From positions 1-64,000 of the forward strand of contig NZ_JAIVFT010000021.1 in assembly GCF_020829665.1 (NCBI RefSeq): a stretch of 64,000 nt of DNA, given 5' to 3'. Positions within the stretch are counted from its first letter, which is position 1. Each line of letters opens with the position of its first letter. The notes under the pieces are model-generated. The model searched no databases. It saw only the letters and a program-made list of their open reading frames with translations, and was not told the DNA's origin. This document shows, piece after piece, positions 36,411 through 45,075 of this stretch. This DNA comes from Nostoc sp. CHAB 5824. GTDB taxonomy: Bacteria; Cyanobacteriota; Cyanobacteriia; Cyanobacteriales; Nostocaceae. Both the position numbers and the translations under genes were made by a program.

Positions 36411-36463
36411 GAGTGCTGAGTGCTGAGTTCTGAGAATAATACTCAAAACTCGGAACTTAGCAC
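36411..36463. repeat. GAGTGCT heptamer repeat and hairpin between psaA and psaB
   Basis: GAGTGCT occurs twice, then GAGTTCT. The 15-base arm GTGCTGAGTTCTGAG (36420-36434) pairs with CTCGGAACTTAGCAC (36449-36463), allowing G-U pairs. It is a short tandem repeat of the Nostoc type placed inside the psaAB operon. Confidence 0.75.
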
Positions 36464-36526
36464 TCAAAACTCAGGACTCTAGACGCTGGTATTTGATGGC
36501 TAAAGGTCAGAGGATTTATTAAACCT

Positions 36527-38758
36527 ATGGCGACAAAATTTCCAAAATTTAGCCAGGATCTCGCACAGGATCCGACTACTCGTCGGATATGGTATGCGAT
36601 CGCTACAGGCAACGATTTTGAAACCCATGATGGCATGACAGAAGAAAATCTTTACCAAAAGATTTTCGCAACTCACTTCGGTCACTTGGCAATCATCTTC
36701 CTGTGGGCATCCAGCCTCCTGTTCCACGTAGCCTGGCAAGGTAACTTTGAACAGTGGATTAAAGATCCCCTTCATATCCGTCCCATCGCCCACGCGATTT
36801 GGGATCCGCACTTTGGTAAACCAGCGATCGAAGCTTTTACCCAAGGTGGCGCTAGCAATCCGGTAAATATTGCTTACTCTGGTGTTTACCACTGGTGGTA
36901 CACCATTGGTATGCGGACTAACAGTGAACTCTACACGGGTTCAGTATTCCTGTTGCTGTTCGCCGCTGTGCTATTGTTCGCTGGCTGGCTGCACTTGCAA
37001 CCCAAGTACCGTCCTAGCTTGGCATGGTTTAAGAGCGCTGAACATCGCCTAAACCACCACTTAGCAGGTTTGTTTGGTGTTAGTTCTTTGGCTTGGGCTG
37101 GTCACTTAATTCACGTTGCTATCCCCGAAGCTCGCGGACAGCACGTAGGTTGGGATAACTTCCTATCCACCCCACCCCACCCAGCAGGTTTAACACCTTT
37201 CTTTACAGGTAACTGGGGTGTTTACGCTCAGAATCCTGACACTCCTGGGCATATATTCAGCACATCCCAAGGCGCAGGAACTGCAATTCTGACTTTCTTG
37301 GGTGGTTTCCATCCCCAGACAGAAGCTTTGTGGCTGACTGATATAGCTCATCACCACTTAGCGATCGCAGTTATCTTCATAATTGCCGGTCACCAGTACC
37401 GCACTAACTTCGGAATTGGTCACAGCATCAAAGAAATGCTGAACTCCAAATCCGGTTTAGTACCCGGTACCACGAGTGAAGGTCAGTTCAACCTGCCTCA
37501 CCAAGGGTTGTATGACACCTATAACAACTCGCTGCACTTCCAGTTAGGTATTCACCTAGCTGCTCTAGGAACCATCACCTCTCTGGTGGCACAGCACATG
37601 TACGCCATGCCTCCTTATGCATTTATTGCTAAGGACTACACAACTCAGGCAGCGCTGTACACGCACCATCAATATATTGCTGGTTTCTTGATACTTGGTG
37701 CTTTTGCTCACGGGGCTATATTCTGGGTACGTGATTACGACCCAGAACAAAACAAAGGCAACGTCCTTGAGCGCGTGTTGAAGCACAAAGAAGCGATTAT
37801 TTCCCATCTTAGCTGGGTATCCCTTTTCTTAGGCTTCCACACCCTCAGCTTGTACGTCCACAACGATGTAGTGGTTGCTTTTGGTACTCCTGAAAAGCAA
37901 ATCCTGATTGAGCCAGTGTTTGCCCAGTTCGTCCAAGCTGCTAACGGTAAAGTACTGTACGGTTTAGATACTTTGCTATCTAACCCAGATAGTATTGCTT
38001 ACACAGCATGGCCCAACTACGCTAACGTCTGGTTACCAGGCTGGTTAGATGCCATCAATGCTGGTACTAACTCCTTGTTCTTGACAATTGGCCCTGGCGA
38101 CTTCTTGGTACACCATGCCATCGCTTTGGGTCTGCACACCACCACCTTGATCTTGGTCAAAGGTGCTTTGGATGCCCGTGGTTCTAAGCTGATGCCCGAT
38201 AAAAAGGACTTCGGCTATGCCTTCCCTTGCGACGGCCCCGGTCGTGGCGGTACTTGCGACATCTCAGCTTGGGATTCCTTCTACCTAGCCGCGTTCTGGA
38301 TGCTGAATACCCTTGGTTGGGTTACCTTCTACTGGCATTGGAAGCATCTAGGTATTTGGCAAGGCAACGTAGCTCAGTTCAATGAGAACTCTACATATCT
38401 CATGGGCTGGTTCCGCGATTACCTTTGGGCTAACTCTGCTCAGTTGATTAACGGTTACAACCCGTACGGCGTGAATAACCTGTCTGTCTGGGCTTGGATG
38501 TTCTTGTTTGGACACCTAGTTTGGGCAACTGGCTTCATGTTCTTAATCTCCTGGAGAGGTTACTGGCAAGAGTTGATTGAAACCCTTGTTTGGGCACACG
38601 AACGCACTCCTCTAGCTAACCTAGTTCGCTGGAAAGATAAGCCCGTTGCTCTTTCTATCGTTCAAGGTCGTGTAGTTGGTCTAGCTCACTTCACTGTTGG
38701 CTATGTCTTGACTTACGCCGCATTCTTGATTGCTTCTACTGCTGGTAAGTTTGGTTAA
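36527..38758 (+). CDS. psaB: Photosystem I P700 apoprotein A2
   Basis: Partner of PsaA in the photosystem I core. 743 residues, full length, with eleven membrane helices. The FX loop FPCDGPGRGGTCDISAWDS contributes the other two cysteine ligands. Other family marks are MATKFPKFSQDLAQDPTTRR at the start, HHHLAIAVIFIIAGHQYRTNFGIGHS and the C-terminal ALSIVQGRVVGLAHFTVGY. Translation start ATG at 36527 has no strong ribosome site. A strong terminator follows at 38788. Confidence 0.99.
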   Translation: MATKFPKFSQDLAQDPTTRRIWYAIATGNDFETHDGMTEENLYQKIFATHFGHLAIIFLWASSLLFHVAWQGNFEQWIKDPLHIRPIAHAIWDPHFGKPAIEAFTQGGASNPVNIAYSGVYHWWYTIGMRTNSELYTGSVFLLLFAAVLLFAGWLHLQPKYRPSLAWFKSAEHRLNHHLAGLFGVSSLAWAGHLIHVAIPEARGQHVGWDNFLSTPPHPAGLTPFFTGNWGVYAQNPDTPGHIFSTSQGAGTAILTFLGGFHPQTEALWLTDIAHHHLAIAVIFIIAGHQYRTNFGIGHSIKEMLNSKSGLVPGTTSEGQFNLPHQGLYDTYNNSLHFQLGIHLAALGTITSLVAQHMYAMPPYAFIAKDYTTQAALYTHHQYIAGFLILGAFAHGAIFWVRDYDPEQNKGNVLERVLKHKEAIISHLSWVSLFLGFHTLSLYVHNDVVVAFGTPEKQILIEPVFAQFVQAANGKVLYGLDTLLSNPDSIAYTAWPNYANVWLPGWLDAINAGTNSLFLTIGPGDFLVHHAIALGLHTTTLILVKGALDARGSKLMPDKKDFGYAFPCDGPGRGGTCDISAWDSFYLAAFWMLNTLGWVTFYWHWKHLGIWQGNVAQFNENSTYLMGWFRDYLWANSAQLINGYNPYGVNNLSVWAWMFLFGHLVWATGFMFLISWRGYWQELIETLVWAHERTPLANLVRWKDKPVALSIVQGRVVGLAHFTVGYVLTYAAFLIASTAGKFG

Positions 38759-38787
38759 TTCGGCTGCTAGTTTTGTAGGTAAGTAAT

Positions 38788-38821
38788 AAAAATCCCCTGC
38801 CGAAAGGTGGGGGATTTTTTT
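38788..38821 (+). terminator. Terminator of the psaAB operon
   Basis: AAAATCCCC (38788-38796) pairs with GGGGATTTT, and the stem continues straight into a run of Ts ending at 38821. The loop contains TGCCGAAAGGT. Confidence 0.9.
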
Positions 38822-38872
38822 ATTGGGTGGGCAAGATGTACACCCTTTTATTTTTCTTCCATATAATATAAA

Positions 38873-39192
38873 TTAATCTTTTACCTGTGTACTGACAGCA
38901 GCATAATTAGTTTTATAAATAGATAGCTTTTCTTGAGCTTTTTTATAAACAAAAGTACTTTTTGAAATACTTTCTAATAGTTTGATTGCTGCTTGCCATT
39001 TAACTTGTGCTTCTTTCCAAACTTTTGGCAAATGAGGAGGGTTTTGAACCAAAATGGCAGCTTCAATCGCTAGTTTTTGGGAAGATTCAAAATTAATATT
39101 TCATCTTTAATTTTATTTCGATTGCCAAGATTAAAATTCAGTTCATCAATAATATTTGGCAGGTCACTCAATAGCTGTTCTAAGTCATCCAT
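38873..39192 (-). pseudogene. Frameshifted small cyanobacterial helical-repeat protein
   Basis: From ATG at 39192 the frame reads MDDLEQLLSDLPNIIDEL and stops after about 44 codons. After a one-base shift near 39080 it continues ESSQKLAIEAAILVQNPPHL, then PKVWKEAQVKWQAAIKLLES and AQEKLSIYKTNYAAV to a stop at 38873. The A-x-W-x-x-AI-x-L-L ... A-x-x-x-L-x-x-Y pattern is frequent in cyanobacterial proteins of unknown function. One deletion has broken the gene, or this is a sequencing error. Confidence 0.75.
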
Positions 39193-39341
39193 GAAATAAT
39201 CCTTTTATTTTGGATAAAATTTAAGTATGATGTATACTCTATTTCTAATCACATACTTAGTTATAATGGCTGAACAACTTCCTAAAGTGACAAGTTAAGT
39301 TTACAAATTTTAATCAATGATTTGTCATGCTATCCAAAAGA

Positions 39342-39370
39342 GCGATGTCTACGACGGGCTACGCCTACGC
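39342..39370. repeat. Dispersed repeat GCGATGTCTACGACGGGCTA
   Basis: A 20-base identical copy lies at 43540-43559. This palindrome-rich sequence type is scattered in Nostoc genomes. Here it continues into a tandem ACGCCTACGC. Confidence 0.75.
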
Positions 39371-39400
39371 CTAAAATTAAACTTACAAGCACTCAAAACC

Positions 39401-39630
39401 ATGACAAACTGGCAAGAACGCATTACTCAAAACCCAAATGTATGTCACGGTAAACCCTGTATCAAAAGAACACGCATTATGGTATCTGTCATCCTTGATA
39501 ACCTTGCCGAGGGGCTAACATTTGAGAGATTATTTAAGAGTATCCACCACTGGCTTTAGAAGATATCAGAGCAGCTATTGCTTATGCTGCCCAATTAACC
39601 AGGGAAGAGAAATTGTTGCCACTGCGATGA
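39401..39630 (+). pseudogene. Frameshifted DUF433 antitoxin-like gene
   Basis: ATG at 39401 starts MTNWQERITQNPNVCHGKPC, then IKRTRIMVSVILDNLAEGL, a DUF433 protein. After EGLTFER the reading frame is lost. Another frame continues EYPPLALEDIRAAIAYAAQL and TREEKLLPLR to the stop at 39630, the rest of DUF433. These proteins usually pair with a DUF5615 toxin. Here only a short possible toxin start (MTVKLDDNV, around 39638) remains before a stop, so the module seems dead. Confidence 0.82.
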
Positions 39631-39852
39631 ATAGAAATGACAGTAAAACTCGACGATAACGTGGCAGACGATATACAGACGCGAATCCGGCGATCGCAGT
39701 GATAGCATGGATACAAAGTTAATATACCCCTCTGCGTTACTTTGCGCTTCCCTCTGTGTTCCTCTGCGTTAAAAAAATAACTTTTAAAATTAAATCCTTA
39801 AACAATACCAAAACAAGTTACAACTATAAAAAACGAGATAATTTTATAACTC

Positions 39853-40755
39853 TTGCAAGAAGAATCAGTAACACCAAAAGAAATAATTTTTAACCCCTCT
39901 TATACCCAGCAGAACGGAGCAGCATATTTAGGTGATAGCCTTAAACTTATTAAATTCATTGATGATAATAGTATTAATTTAATTATCACATCACCTCCAT
40001 TTGCTCTCACACGAAAAAAAGAATACGGTAACGAAACTGCTGAAAAATATATTGAGTGGTTTCTACCTTTTGCCTATGAATTTAAAAGAGTATTGACAGA
40101 TAATGGTTCCTTTGTACTAGATTTAGGTGGCGCTTACCTTCCTGGTAATCCCGTGCGAAGTATTTACCAATACGAACTTTTAGTCAGATTATGCAAGGAA
40201 GTAGGTTTCTTTCTTGCTCAAGAATTTTACCATTATAATCCGGCTCGACTGCCAACCCCTGCTGAGTGGGTGACAATCAGGCGGATTCGTGTGAAAGATT
40301 CTGTAAATACAGTTTGGTGGTTGTCTAAGACACCGAATCCTAAAGCAGATAACAGAAAAATTTTAAAGCCCTATAGCCAAAGTATGAAACAATTACTCAA
40401 AAATGGCTATAAGGCTAAAGTACGTCCTAGTGGACATGATATTTCGGATAAATTCCAAAAGGATAACCAAGGTGCAATTCCGCCAAATCTACTAGAAATT
40501 GCTAATACTGAATCGAATAGTGCTTATTTACGACGCTGTAAAGCAGCAGAAATTAGACCCCATCCAGCACGTTTTCCTGAAAGGTTCGCCGAGTTCTTCA
40601 TCAAATTCTTAACTGATGAAGGTGATATGGTTTTAGATCCATTTGCAGGTTCTAACACAAGCGGGTTTGTTGCACAGACTCTGCAACGCCGATGGATATC
40701 TTTCGAAATTAACGAGAATTATGTAATGGGAAGCCGTTATCGATTTAGCCAATAA
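39853..40755 (+). CDS. Site-specific DNA methyltransferase, N4-cytosine/N6-adenine class (300 aa)
   Basis: Beta-class amino-methyltransferase order: the catalytic TSPPF motif (about residues 46-50) comes first and the S-adenosylmethionine motif DPFAGSNTSG (about 264-273) is near the C-terminus. TSPPF/Y rather than DPPY points to N4-cytosine methylation. The recognition sequence cannot be read from the protein. No restriction enzyme gene is adjacent, so it is an orphan methylase, possibly with a regulatory or genome-maintenance role. Start is TTG at 39853 with no in-frame ATG near; a start further in would cut into the family region. It follows the decayed DUF433 gene. Confidence 0.88.
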   Translation: MQEESVTPKEIIFNPSYTQQNGAAYLGDSLKLIKFIDDNSINLIITSPPFALTRKKEYGNETAEKYIEWFLPFAYEFKRVLTDNGSFVLDLGGAYLPGNPVRSIYQYELLVRLCKEVGFFLAQEFYHYNPARLPTPAEWVTIRRIRVKDSVNTVWWLSKTPNPKADNRKILKPYSQSMKQLLKNGYKAKVRPSGHDISDKFQKDNQGAIPPNLLEIANTESNSAYLRRCKAAEIRPHPARFPERFAEFFIKFLTDEGDMVLDPFAGSNTSGFVAQTLQRRWISFEINENYVMGSRYRFSQ

Positions 40756-40828
40756 CCAAATTAAGTCAAGAGTCAAGACTGAGGAGTTAAAATTTATAAC
40801 TCATAACTTTTAACTCATAACTACTCAC

Positions 40829-41041
40829 TTAAATTTCTCCATTCACCTGCATTTGATGAACTTGATCTGCTAGCTCTTGACGACCTTGATCATCTAGTTT
40901 GTCAATAGCTAACATCCCCATAAGAATAACTTCTTTCAGGGTCAAACGTGTCGAATGTGCCTGTTTTTGCACAATCTCTTTAATAATGGGACTAACACCA
41001 ATCGCTGTACTAGCTCTAGCCACGGAAGAAAAGGAAAACAC
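40829..41041 (-). CDS. Small conserved-looking protein (70 aa)
   Basis: Not recognised. GTG start at 41041, sequence with IGVSPIIKEIVQKQAHSTRLTLKEVILMGML and KLDDQGRQELADQVHQMQVNG. It looks like a compact helical protein, possibly a small DNA-binding or toxin-antitoxin component, but no motif proves this. It may also be the C-terminal part of a longer lost gene. Heptamer-like repeats (ACTCATAAC) lie just past its stop, between it and the methyltransferase gene. Confidence 0.45.
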   Translation of the reverse strand: MFSFSSVARASTAIGVSPIIKEIVQKQAHSTRLTLKEVILMGMLAIDKLDDQGRQELADQVHQMQVNGEI

Positions 41042-42178
41042 TAATGATTCAGCCTAAATCTTAGCACTTTCCATAAAGTTATTTTCTATAGTTAAAACTT
41101 AATTTAAATGTGTTTCAACTCATACTTCAATAAGTAAACATTAATTTTAAATTAGGTATGTAAAGAATAGCGTTATAAGTGCAGGGCGCTGTCCCACAAC
41201 TGGATAGTTTTATCAAATCCTCAATTATCGCATCAAAGGTAAGAGCCTACTTTTGGATGAAAATAAATTTAACTTTTGTTATTTAAGAATAACGAGTATA
41301 GTGTCTAATAGAACGGCGCTACAGATCGTTTTAGAGTTATCCCAAACCTGTTTGTTTGATTAAGGGTCTAACCTCTTTTTTAAGTAAGTTATAAAATTCT
41401 CAGTATGGCAAACCTGATGCTTGCTCATTGAGGGCACACCGTCGTATGATATCAACATCCTCAACAGTTTAACTTTTGCCTATTCTTTTAGAATTTATAC
41501 TAAATTTTTAATAGTTACATCAAAGGTGCGAGGTAATTTAGGAATGGCAGTAAAATCAACTGTTATCATTACTGGACAATGGGCATAACTTATAATTATG
41601 CTGCAAATTCCCCCAGAACGCTCAGAAACTTCTTTGAGTATCGATCCTTATCTTATGCTAATTATCCAATCTTTAATCTGACTAATCTCATATTTTATAA
41701 CTAATGCATTTGCAGCGCTCAATTTTATAGAAAAAATTAAAAAGCGATCGCCCTTTAATTTAGCAAACTCTTATGCGATCGCCACAATTTACTAAGATAT
41801 GAAAACCTGAAATCTTATGGTTATTCCTTATAATAGCAGCGTCAAAAGCAAAAACTTCTGTCGTGACATACTTACAAATCACCCATTAATTGCCGAGTTT
41901 ACACACAGTTGCAATCTTTGTCAAAACTGAGTTATAAAAATGGTCGGTTTCCTAAAACAGGGCTTTCAGTACAAGTATCCTCACAAATAAGACTTGATAC
42001 CATTGAAAAAACCGTAATTTAAAGAAATCGTAAATTGTCTAATATAATCTCGTTAACACGCTTTACAGAACTATACAGTGTAAATAAGAATAATAACTTA
42101 ACCGAAGTAAAATTTTCCTGAATACAAGCAGCTAATGCTGTCTTAGGGAAAAGCAGTGAGTAGAGGAGAGACAAAGCG
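41042..42178. other. 1.1-kb gene-free region
   Basis: I see no intact gene. A 48-codon open stretch on the minus strand (about 41512-41660) lacks a start codon and a recognisable product. HIP1 sites occur near 41745 and 41776. The last part before 42179 should contain the promoter of the GDSL hydrolase; GAGGAG precedes that ATG. Confidence 0.45.
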
Positions 42179-43246
42179 ATGAGGGATCCTTATCTGTTGG
42201 CAGCAGGCTTGTTAACAGGATTAGCAATACCAGCATCGGCTCTTCCACATTTGTCAATTGTCCTGCCAGAAAATTCTAGATTCCTGTGGGATTTAAAACA
42301 AGGTTCGCAGACAATAGTAAGTAGACAAATCATCCCCAGTGTTGATCTCTCCTTACCAGAACTCAGCAGCCAAGCGTTCCAACCCCTAAAAAGTTCACAG
42401 CCAACAGTAAGTGAGAAAAATATCAACAGCGTTGATCTCCCCTTACCAAAACTTAGCAGTCAGGGATTACCAGCCCCAACAGAGTCATCACTCAACCCCA
42501 GCGCCCAACCAGCTGGTTTCTCATTGACATCTGGCAATCAACTTTACTACCAAAGATTGGCGGCTCTGAAAACAGGTCAGATTTATACACGCGTAGATAG
42601 TGATAATTTGCAATCATTGTGGGAGTCGATTAAGAAGCGTCAACTAACTTATGATGACTGGAAAAGTTTACTAGCTTTAGAAGCTAGAGCGATCGCGCAG
42701 GGTCAAGGTGCAAACCATCTAAGTATCTTAGTTGGGGATTCTTTGAGCATGTGGTTTCCTAGAGAAAAACTGCCTGCTGGTAAATTGTGGCTGAATCAAG
42801 GCATATCTGGAGATACTTCCAGTGGCGTTTTAAAAAGATTAGGGGCATTTTCGGCAACGCGGCCGGATGTGATTTACGTCATGGCTGGGATTAACGACTT
42901 ACGAAAAGGCGCTAGTGATGAAACAATTTTGCGTAACTATCGCCGGATTATCCATCGTTTACGGCAGACTCACCCAAAAACTCAAATCATTGTCCAATCA
43001 ATTTTGCCTACTCGCCTAGCAAAACTTTCCAATAGCCGCATTCGTCACATCAACACACAACTAACCCAGATTGCCAAACAAGAAGGCGCTAATTATCTGA
43101 ATATTTATAGCTGGTTTACGGATATGGAAGGTAATTTGCGCCCAGAGTTAACTACAGATGGGTTGCACCTGTCTCAAGAAGGTTATGATGTGTGGCGCTC
43201 TGCGCTACAGCAGATAGAATACAAGCTGACTCAACGTGGAAATTGA
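42179..43246 (+). CDS. Exported SGNH/GDSL-family hydrolase (355 aa)
   Basis: An N-terminal hydrophobic segment (about 5-21, ending ASA) is a likely signal peptide. A Ser/Pro/Leu-rich linker with an internal repeat of SVDLSLPELSSQ follows (about 50-120). The catalytic SGNH domain starts at about residue 180: block I LVGDSLSMWF with the nucleophile Ser, block II NQGISGDTS with the oxyanion Gly, block III GINDLRKG, and block V TTDGLHLSQEGY with catalytic Asp and His. It should be an esterase acting outside the cytoplasm, perhaps on acylated polysaccharide. GAGGAG lies about nine bases before the ATG. No functional link to the following RiPP-like genes is evident. Confidence 0.87.
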   Translation: MRDPYLLAAGLLTGLAIPASALPHLSIVLPENSRFLWDLKQGSQTIVSRQIIPSVDLSLPELSSQAFQPLKSSQPTVSEKNINSVDLPLPKLSSQGLPAPTESSLNPSAQPAGFSLTSGNQLYYQRLAALKTGQIYTRVDSDNLQSLWESIKKRQLTYDDWKSLLALEARAIAQGQGANHLSILVGDSLSMWFPREKLPAGKLWLNQGISGDTSSGVLKRLGAFSATRPDVIYVMAGINDLRKGASDETILRNYRRIIHRLRQTHPKTQIIVQSILPTRLAKLSNSRIRHINTQLTQIAKQEGANYLNIYSWFTDMEGNLRPELTTDGLHLSQEGYDVWRSALQQIEYKLTQRGN

Positions 43247-43539
43247 GCGATCGCTCTACGCCGATGCTTGGAGCGATCGCATCACCATAAGTTATGGAAT
43301 TGCGTAGACAGGCTACCAAATAGTGTTTTTAAGGGACTTCCAAATAAAAAAATAACCAATCGCTGAGTGAACACGGAAAGCACGGGAAGAAGAATCGATA
43401 GTGGTCTTAAATGCAGGAATTGCGTAATTTAATTTTTGGAGTTTCCTAAATATAAATATTTGTAATCTCAATAATAAATTTGCGTAAGTTCCTCAGAGGG
43501 GAATGAAATAAAACCTGTGCAGATCGCTCATACAAATCA

Positions 43540-43559
43540 GCGATGTCTACGACGGGCTA
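43540..43559. repeat. Dispersed repeat, second copy
   Basis: Identical over 20 bases to 39342-39361. It lies 40 bases upstream of the RiPP precursor gene. HIP1-rich palindromic sequence also lies at 43246-43282. Confidence 0.75.
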
Positions 43560-43598
43560 TTTGGCGTCGCACTTAGTTTAAAAACAAAGGAGAATATC

Positions 43599-43865
43599 AT
43601 GGAAAATCGTCTGGAAGTGCAAAACATTCAAGGCGACGAATTGTTTATGGAGCTAACCCCAGAAGAGCTACAAGAACTAGAACAGGTAAAAGGAGGATTA
43701 AGTATCCCACGAACCAATGATCCTCTTCCTAATGGGATTCCCGCCTTGCACATCTCCAAGATCAAGGAGCTAGATATCCTCATCCCCGATCAGCCTTTGC
43801 CTTTTCCTTATGGCGTTCCCGCCATCTTGAAGTCCAACGAGCTAGATATCTCTAAGCAGGTTTGA
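43599..43865 (+). CDS. Candidate RiPP precursor peptide with two core repeats (88 aa)
   Basis: The N-terminal part (1-33) looks like a double-glycine leader: FMELTPEELQELEQVKGG, with Gly32-Gly33 as the expected cleavage site. The presumed core (34-88) contains two related units. Unit 1 (41-60) has P-L-P-N-G-I-P-A-L and ends E-L-D-I; unit 2 (64-84) has P-L-P-F-P-Y-G-V-P-A-I and ends E-L-D-I. At DNA level both carry an identical GAGCTAGATATC, so the repeat arose by duplication. There are no Cys residues, so it is not a lanthipeptide. AAAGGAG lies eight bases before the ATG. A radical SAM enzyme gene starts 145 bases downstream. The modification and product are unknown; the precursor call is inference from leader, repeats and neighbour. 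Confidence 0.72.
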   Translation: MENRLEVQNIQGDELFMELTPEELQELEQVKGGLSIPRTNDPLPNGIPALHISKIKELDILIPDQPLPFPYGVPAILKSNELDISKQV

Positions 43866-44010
43866 AATTCTAAGACTTCTTCCAAAAGTCAGGGAAGACG
43901 GGTGTCGATGGAATTTTCCTTTTTATCGTTACTCTTTAACCCTTCCCTCAACCATTGCAAAGGTTCATAGAGTTTTGATTCAGAAAGAGTAATTGGAGTC
44001 GTGTAAGCAT

Positions 44011-45075
44011 ATGGTACCTACTGGAAACTTTAACCGCATTCTGCAAATCCACCCGTCCAGACGGTGCAATCTGCGCTGTCTCCATTGTTACTCTTCTTCT
44101 AGTCCGGAAGAGCATGACCAACTTAGTGTCCCGCTCCTTTTGCAAGCAATTACTGATGCAAGTGAACAAGGGTATAACATTGCTAGCTTTTCAGGAGGAG
44201 AACCCTTTGTCTACAAACCTCTGCTCGAACTGCTAAAACAGGCTCATCAATGTCAGATGCATACAACGGTTACTTCCAACGGCATACTTTTGGACGAGCG
44301 ACACATCGAGCAGCTGACTGGAGCGGTTGATCTACTTGCCATTAGTCTTGATGGAATGCCAGCTTCTCATAACCGTATGCGTTCTTCAGAGCAAGCTTTT
44401 GAAAAAATGGCGGCTCGACTGGAAGGGGTTCGGCAATCTGCTATCCCATTCGGGTTTATTTTTACACTTACAAAACAAAATTTTCGAGAGTTAGACTGGG
44501 TTACAAATTTTGCCTTGGAGCAAGGGGCGAAATTATTGCAGATTCATCCACTTGCAGAAGTCGGACATGCTACCCAAAGCCTCGTCGGGTATAGACCCAA
44601 TCCAAGCATTTTATCTTATGCTTACCTAAAAGCCACGCGTCTGCGAGAAGCCCTTGGTGACAAGCTGTTTGTTCATATTGATTTAACTCACCAAGATTTG
44701 CTGCGTTCAAATCCTGGTAGCTTTTTTGCAGACAAATCGCTAATAAATCAGCAAGACTACAGCTTTGCTGACCTCGTGTCGCCCCTAATTATCGAAGCAG
44801 ATGGGACAGTCGTGCCAATGCAACATGGTTTTGACCGCAATTATGCTCTAGGAAATCTTAATCAGGCATCTCTGAGCGAACTCACTAAGCATTGGCGTCA
44901 AGAGCGCTACCCCGCTTTTCGAGAACTCTGCCAACAAGTTTATCAAGAGCTAACAGCACCTGCCGATCTGCCGATAACGGATTGGTATGAGACACTCATG
45001 CAGTTGGCCAAGACCAGTGAGGCAGGTGAAAACAGCACAACCGTGTCTATAGTCCAGGAAAATGCTATAGTTTAA
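44011..45075 (+). CDS. Radical SAM enzyme, probable peptide maturase (354 aa)
   Basis: The radical SAM cluster motif is RRCNLRCLHCYS (Cys19, 23, 26). FSGGEPF follows, the S-adenosylmethionine GGE motif, then TVTSNGILLD and LLAISLDGMPASHNRMR as in peptide-modifying radical SAM proteins. The C-terminal part (EADGTVVPMQHGFDRNYALGNL...) has the shape of a SPASM/Twitch region, but the cysteines that normally bind auxiliary clusters are missing (Met where PC is expected). It follows the double-Gly precursor peptide at 43599 in the same direction, so it is the likely maturase. I use the ATG at 44011, with GGAG twelve bases upstream; a TTG at 43993 is the alternative. No transporter or protease is adjacent. 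The 3' end overlaps the larE 3' end by 11 bases. Confidence 0.82.
   Translation: MVPTGNFNRILQIHPSRRCNLRCLHCYSSSSPEEHDQLSVPLLLQAITDASEQGYNIASFSGGEPFVYKPLLELLKQAHQCQMHTTVTSNGILLDERHIEQLTGAVDLLAISLDGMPASHNRMRSSEQAFEKMAARLEGVRQSAIPFGFIFTLTKQNFRELDWVTNFALEQGAKLLQIHPLAEVGHATQSLVGYRPNPSILSYAYLKATRLREALGDKLFVHIDLTHQDLLRSNPGSFFADKSLINQQDYSFADLVSPLIIEADGTVVPMQHGFDRNYALGNLNQASLSELTKHWRQERYPAFRELCQQVYQELTAPADLPITDWYETLMQLAKTSEAGENSTTVSIVQENAIV

Noticed and set aside
41512..41660. 48-codon open stretch on the minus strand
   Set aside because: No start codon, stops on both sides, and only a vague resemblance of HCPVMI to universal stress protein C-termini.
43993..44010. TTG start of the radical SAM gene
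   Set aside because: The added MESCKH is not family sequence, and the ATG at 44011 has GGAG upstream.
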